From NCBI GenBank assembly GCA_035534295.1, contig DATLSE010000067.1, forward strand, positions 1-8,651: 8,651 bases of DNA. The letters are read 5' to 3'. Below the pieces are notes generated by a model. The model was not told where the DNA came from, searched no databases, and worked only from the letters and a program-made list of their open reading frames with translations. Positions within the stretch are counted from its first letter, which is position 1. Every line of letters begins with the position of its first letter. Positions 6,668 to 8,651 of this stretch are shown piece after piece. A program made the position numbers and the translations under genes. This DNA comes from DATKQJ01 sp035534295. GTDB lineage: Bacteria > Chloroflexota > Dormibacteria > Dormibacterales > Dormibacteraceae.

Positions 6668-7698
6668 TCATCGACTGCGCCGTCCACCCGGTCTGCCCCA
6701 GCTCGGAGCTGGCGCGGCGGCTGGATGAGCCCTATCGCGGGCTGGCGGTGCCCGAGCCCCAAAACCAGCGCTACGTACCGCCCCGGGGCTGGATGGCGCC
6801 AGGCCTGTCGGAGGCCGTAGACGCGGCGCGTCAGGAGGCGGACAGCTTTGTCTTCGCCGAGTCCGGCGCCGAGGCGGCGATCCTGGTACCTGGCGGCCGG
6901 GGTTTGATCGCCTCGGCCACCCACGCCGCGGCCGTAGCTTCGGCCCATAACCGCTGGCTCAAAGAGTGCTGGCTGGATCCCGACCAGTCCGGCCGCTATC
7001 GGGGATCGATCCGCGTCTCCACCTCCGATCCCGAGGCGGCCGTGGCCGAGATCGAACGCTGGGCGGACGACCCGCGCTTCGTCCAGGTGGCGGTGCCGAT
7101 GGCGGCGCACGCCCCCTACGGTCGAGCCCCGTATTTCCCCATCTGGCGCGCCGCCAGCCGGCTCGGCCTGCCGGTGGCGGTGCTCGCCGACGGTCAGATG
7201 GCGATGGAGTTCGCGCCCACGCCCGTGGGCTACCCCTCGCACTTCACCGAGGTGGCGACGCTGCAGCCGATGCTCGCGGCGATGCACATCACGAGCCTGA
7301 TCGCCGAGGGCGTGTTCGACCGTCTGCCCGACCTGCGCTTTGTGTTCGTTGACGGCGGCTTCGACCTGGTCCGCCCGGTCCTGTGGCGGCTACGCAAGGA
7401 TTGGCGGGCGACTCGATTCGAGCTCGCCGCTAAAGAGGATCCCCTGGCCTACATTCCCCGCCACGTGCGCTTCGTGACCGGCTTCGCCGACGGCCCCAGC
7501 GACAGCCAGCAGCTGGCCGCCGTCGCCGGCATCGAGGGGGCTGATCAGCTGCTGATGTACGGCAGCCACCATCCCCGCTGGGATCGGCAGGGAGCCGCCG
7601 ACGTATTCGCCGCCTGTCCGGACCCGCTCCGGCGCTCGATCCTTATGACCAACGCCGAGAACCTTTATGGCGCCCGCCTTCAGGCCGGAGCCGGGTAG
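6664..7698 (+). CDS. Degenerate amidohydrolase-2 family paralogue (probable pseudoenzyme), 344 aa
   Basis: A full-length TIM-barrel homologue of the amidohydrolase at 5133. The stretch from His208 to Trp247 matches its paralogue at about 26 of 40 positions by eye, including SLI-x-EGVF, RLP and LRFVFV. Active-site positions have changed. The opening motif is IDCAVHP, with Ala6 where the paralogue has Asp23. PVAVLADG has Leu174 in place of the ligand His202. DGG has Asp230 for Glu258. GSHHPRWD has His302 for Asp330. Only Asp4 and His8 of the usual set remain. The frame is intact and the rest of the barrel well conserved, so the protein is probably made and folded but may not bind the usual metal. 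A structural or regulatory partner of the paralogue, or a new active site using His302/His303, are the likely roles. GTG 6664 overlaps the Rieske stop (GTGA) and starts right at the conserved barrel strand. It ends in TAG. Confidence 0.88.
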   Translation: MIIDCAVHPVCPSSELARRLDEPYRGLAVPEPQNQRYVPPRGWMAPGLSEAVDAARQEADSFVFAESGAEAAILVPGGRGLIASATHAAAVASAHNRWLKECWLDPDQSGRYRGSIRVSTSDPEAAVAEIERWADDPRFVQVAVPMAAHAPYGRAPYFPIWRAASRLGLPVAVLADGQMAMEFAPTPVGYPSHFTEVATLQPMLAAMHITSLIAEGVFDRLPDLRFVFVDGGFDLVRPVLWRLRKDWRATRFELAAKEDPLAYIPRHVRFVTGFADGPSDSQQLAAVAGIEGADQLLMYGSHHPRWDRQGAADVFAACPDPLRRSILMTNAENLYGARLQAGAG

Positions 7699-7800
7699 CG
7701 TTACAACGAATCCGCGACCTCCAGCGGCCCGGCCCTGTCCGCTGCGGCCCCAGCTCCGAGCGCGGCGCCGAGGGCGCACGCGGAGCAACCGGAGCCGCTG
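7699..7800 (+). other. 102-bp gap, open in frame between the two flanking genes
   Basis: No stop codon occurs here in the frame shared by the flanking genes. The 34 codons read as an Ala/Pro/Ser-rich string without ATG or GTG. A short stem is possible between 7722-7727 (CAGCGG) and 7739-7744 (CCGCTG) with an 11-nt loop and no T-tract. No promoter is convincing. GGAG at 7791-7794 serves the downstream TTG. Confidence 0.6.
7791..7794 (+). promoter_or_regulatory. Ribosome binding site GGAG deciding the TTG 7801 start
   Basis: GGAG ends 6 nt before TTG 7801, an ideal distance, and is preceded by another CGGAG at 7781-7785. No in-frame ATG or GTG lies nearby upstream. The alpha/beta hydrolase fold starts within a few residues of this TTG. 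Confidence 0.55.
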
Positions 7801-8604
7801 TTGACACTCCAGCATCGCGTCCAGGGCCAGGGCGAGCCCCTGCTGCTGGTCGCCGGGACCGGCTTTTCGGGTGAGACCTGGACCCCTGACATGGTCTCCC
7901 GGCTGGCTGAGCGCCACACCGTCATCACCTTCGATCACCGGGGCACGGGGCGAAGCGCGATCGGCAGCGAGGATCTTTCCACTCGCCTCTTCGCCGCCGA
8001 CGCCCTGGCGCTGATGCGGGACCTGGGCTGCGGCCCAGCCCACGTGTTGGGCCACTCGATGGGCGGCCGGGTGGCGCAGTGGATGGCGCTGGACGGCGCC
8101 GAGCAGGTCCGATCTCTGATTCTTGCCGCCAGCGGGGCCGGACGGGAGGACGGCGCCGCGGTCTTGGGAATCCCTTTGAGCCAGGCCCTGGGGCTGGCTC
8201 AAAAGGGCTATCAGCGCTACATGAACGAGCACATCCGGGCCACCTTCTTCACCCCCGCCGGGGCGAGTTCGAAGGCCGCTGATTGGCTGGTCCAGGCCTT
8301 CTGGGACAGCCGCCCCGATCTCGAGAGCTACCTAAAACACGTCCAGGCGCGCCAGCAGCACCGGACCACCGATCTCCTGGCCCTGATTGCCCAGCCCACC
8401 CTGGTCCTGGTCGGCGACCGAGACACCCACGCCGGGGGCACCGGATCGCACCTGGAGCAATCGCGCTACCTTGCCCGCCACCTGCCCACGGCCCGCTACC
8501 ACGAACTCACCGGCGTCTCGCACGGCTATTTCTGGGAGGCGCCGGACCCCGCTCTTAAGGTGGTGCTGGAGTGGCTCGAGGACCAGAGCAGAGGAAGCAG
8601 GTAG
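7801..8604 (+). CDS. Alpha/beta-fold hydrolase, 267 aa
   Basis: A soluble alpha/beta hydrolase of the size and layout of ring-cleavage-product hydrolases, 3-oxoadipate enol-lactonases and related esterases. The nucleophile elbow GHSMGG holds Ser86. The acid is Asp206 or Asp208 in LVGDRDTH, and the catalytic His is His241 in GVSHGYFWE. The strand before the oxyanion turn reads LLLVAGTGFSG, a variant of the common HG motif, and FDHRGTGRS (44-52) is the conserved strand and turn before the elbow. A cap region covers about 125-190. The triad is complete, so activity is expected; substrate is open (C-C bond, lactone or ester). The start is TTG 7801, supported by GGAG six nt upstream. It lies 102 bp after the degenerate amidohydrolase gene in the same frame and is probably co-transcribed with it. 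Dienelactone hydrolase-like or haloperoxidase-like activity cannot be excluded. Confidence 0.92.
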   Translation: MTLQHRVQGQGEPLLLVAGTGFSGETWTPDMVSRLAERHTVITFDHRGTGRSAIGSEDLSTRLFAADALALMRDLGCGPAHVLGHSMGGRVAQWMALDGAEQVRSLILAASGAGREDGAAVLGIPLSQALGLAQKGYQRYMNEHIRATFFTPAGASSKAADWLVQAFWDSRPDLESYLKHVQARQQHRTTDLLALIAQPTLVLVGDRDTHAGGTGSHLEQSRYLARHLPTARYHELTGVSHGYFWEAPDPALKVVLEWLEDQSRGSR

Positions 8605-8651
8605 ACCGGAGCGGTCATCGAGAGTAGTCCCACGGCGCCGAAGGCGAGCGG
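8605..8651. other. Window end, no supported feature
   Basis: The last 47 bases hold no hairpin, promoter or gene that I can support. They follow the TAG stop of the alpha/beta hydrolase. Confidence 0.6.

Noticed and set aside
7390..8232. Antisense open frame of 280 codons across the end of the degenerate amidohydrolase and the start of the hydrolase
   Set aside because: It runs opposite two well-supported genes, its translation shows no recognisable domain, and long antisense frames are expected in GC-rich coding DNA.
8526..8651. Reverse-strand open frame at the window end with a hydrophobic stretch (PLAFGAVGLLSM), possibly the C-terminus of a convergent membrane protein
   Set aside because: Only about 41 codons, and its stop would lie inside the alpha/beta hydrolase gene, overlapping it by 79 bp; not supportable without sequence beyond the edge.
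1..8651. Mobile element, CRISPR array, tRNA or rRNA
   Set aside because: No transposase, integrase, terminal inverted repeats, spaced direct repeats, or tRNA/rRNA-like segments were seen; almost all bases are assigned to protein genes.

Overview
The window is dense, GC-rich bacterial DNA. All supported genes are on the + strand, intergenic gaps are short, and GTG and TTG starts occur beside ATG. There are no insertion sequences, RNA genes, CRISPR arrays or phage-like genes. High GC, GTGA stop/start overlaps and possible leaderless starts (TANNNT boxes 7-9 nt before ATG) fit a GC-rich soil or sediment lineage such as Actinobacteriota, Chloroflexota or a related group. That is an inference from style; no marker gene fixes the taxon.

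Region 1 (1-4028) is a two-gene signalling unit. The first gene enters from outside the window. It encodes a hybrid histidine kinase with HAMP repeats, a GAF domain, a coiled coil, the kinase core, a degenerate receiver-like segment and a C-terminal receiver. Its stop overlaps by 4 bp the start of a second kinase with the order receiver - HisKA - HATPase and a basic, disordered tail. Neither has a DNA-binding output domain or a visible HPt domain, so they look like parts of a phosphorelay whose output lies elsewhere. A hairpin straddles the second stop codon.

Region 2 (4099-8604) is a metabolic cluster. It starts with an ACMSD-type amidohydrolase/decarboxylase with a full metal-ligand set. 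Next come three tightly overlapping genes: a second amidohydrolase of the D-x-D-x-H type, a small Rieske [2Fe-2S] protein with an unusually long spacer between its two ligand motifs, and a third amidohydrolase. The third is a clear paralogue of the second but has lost most predicted metal and catalytic positions. An alpha/beta hydrolase with a complete catalytic triad closes the run. It lies in the same reading frame as the preceding gene, separated by one TAG and a 34-codon Ala/Pro/Ser-rich open stretch.

Together these genes resemble an accessory catabolic cluster, plausibly acting on aromatic or ring-cleavage carboxylates: decarboxylation or hydrolysis, electron transfer to an oxygenase not encoded here, and C-C or ester hydrolysis. 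The substrate cannot be read from the sequence. The most unusual part is the translationally coupled 'amidohydrolase - Rieske - degenerate amidohydrolase' sandwich, which may encode a heteromeric redox-linked enzyme.
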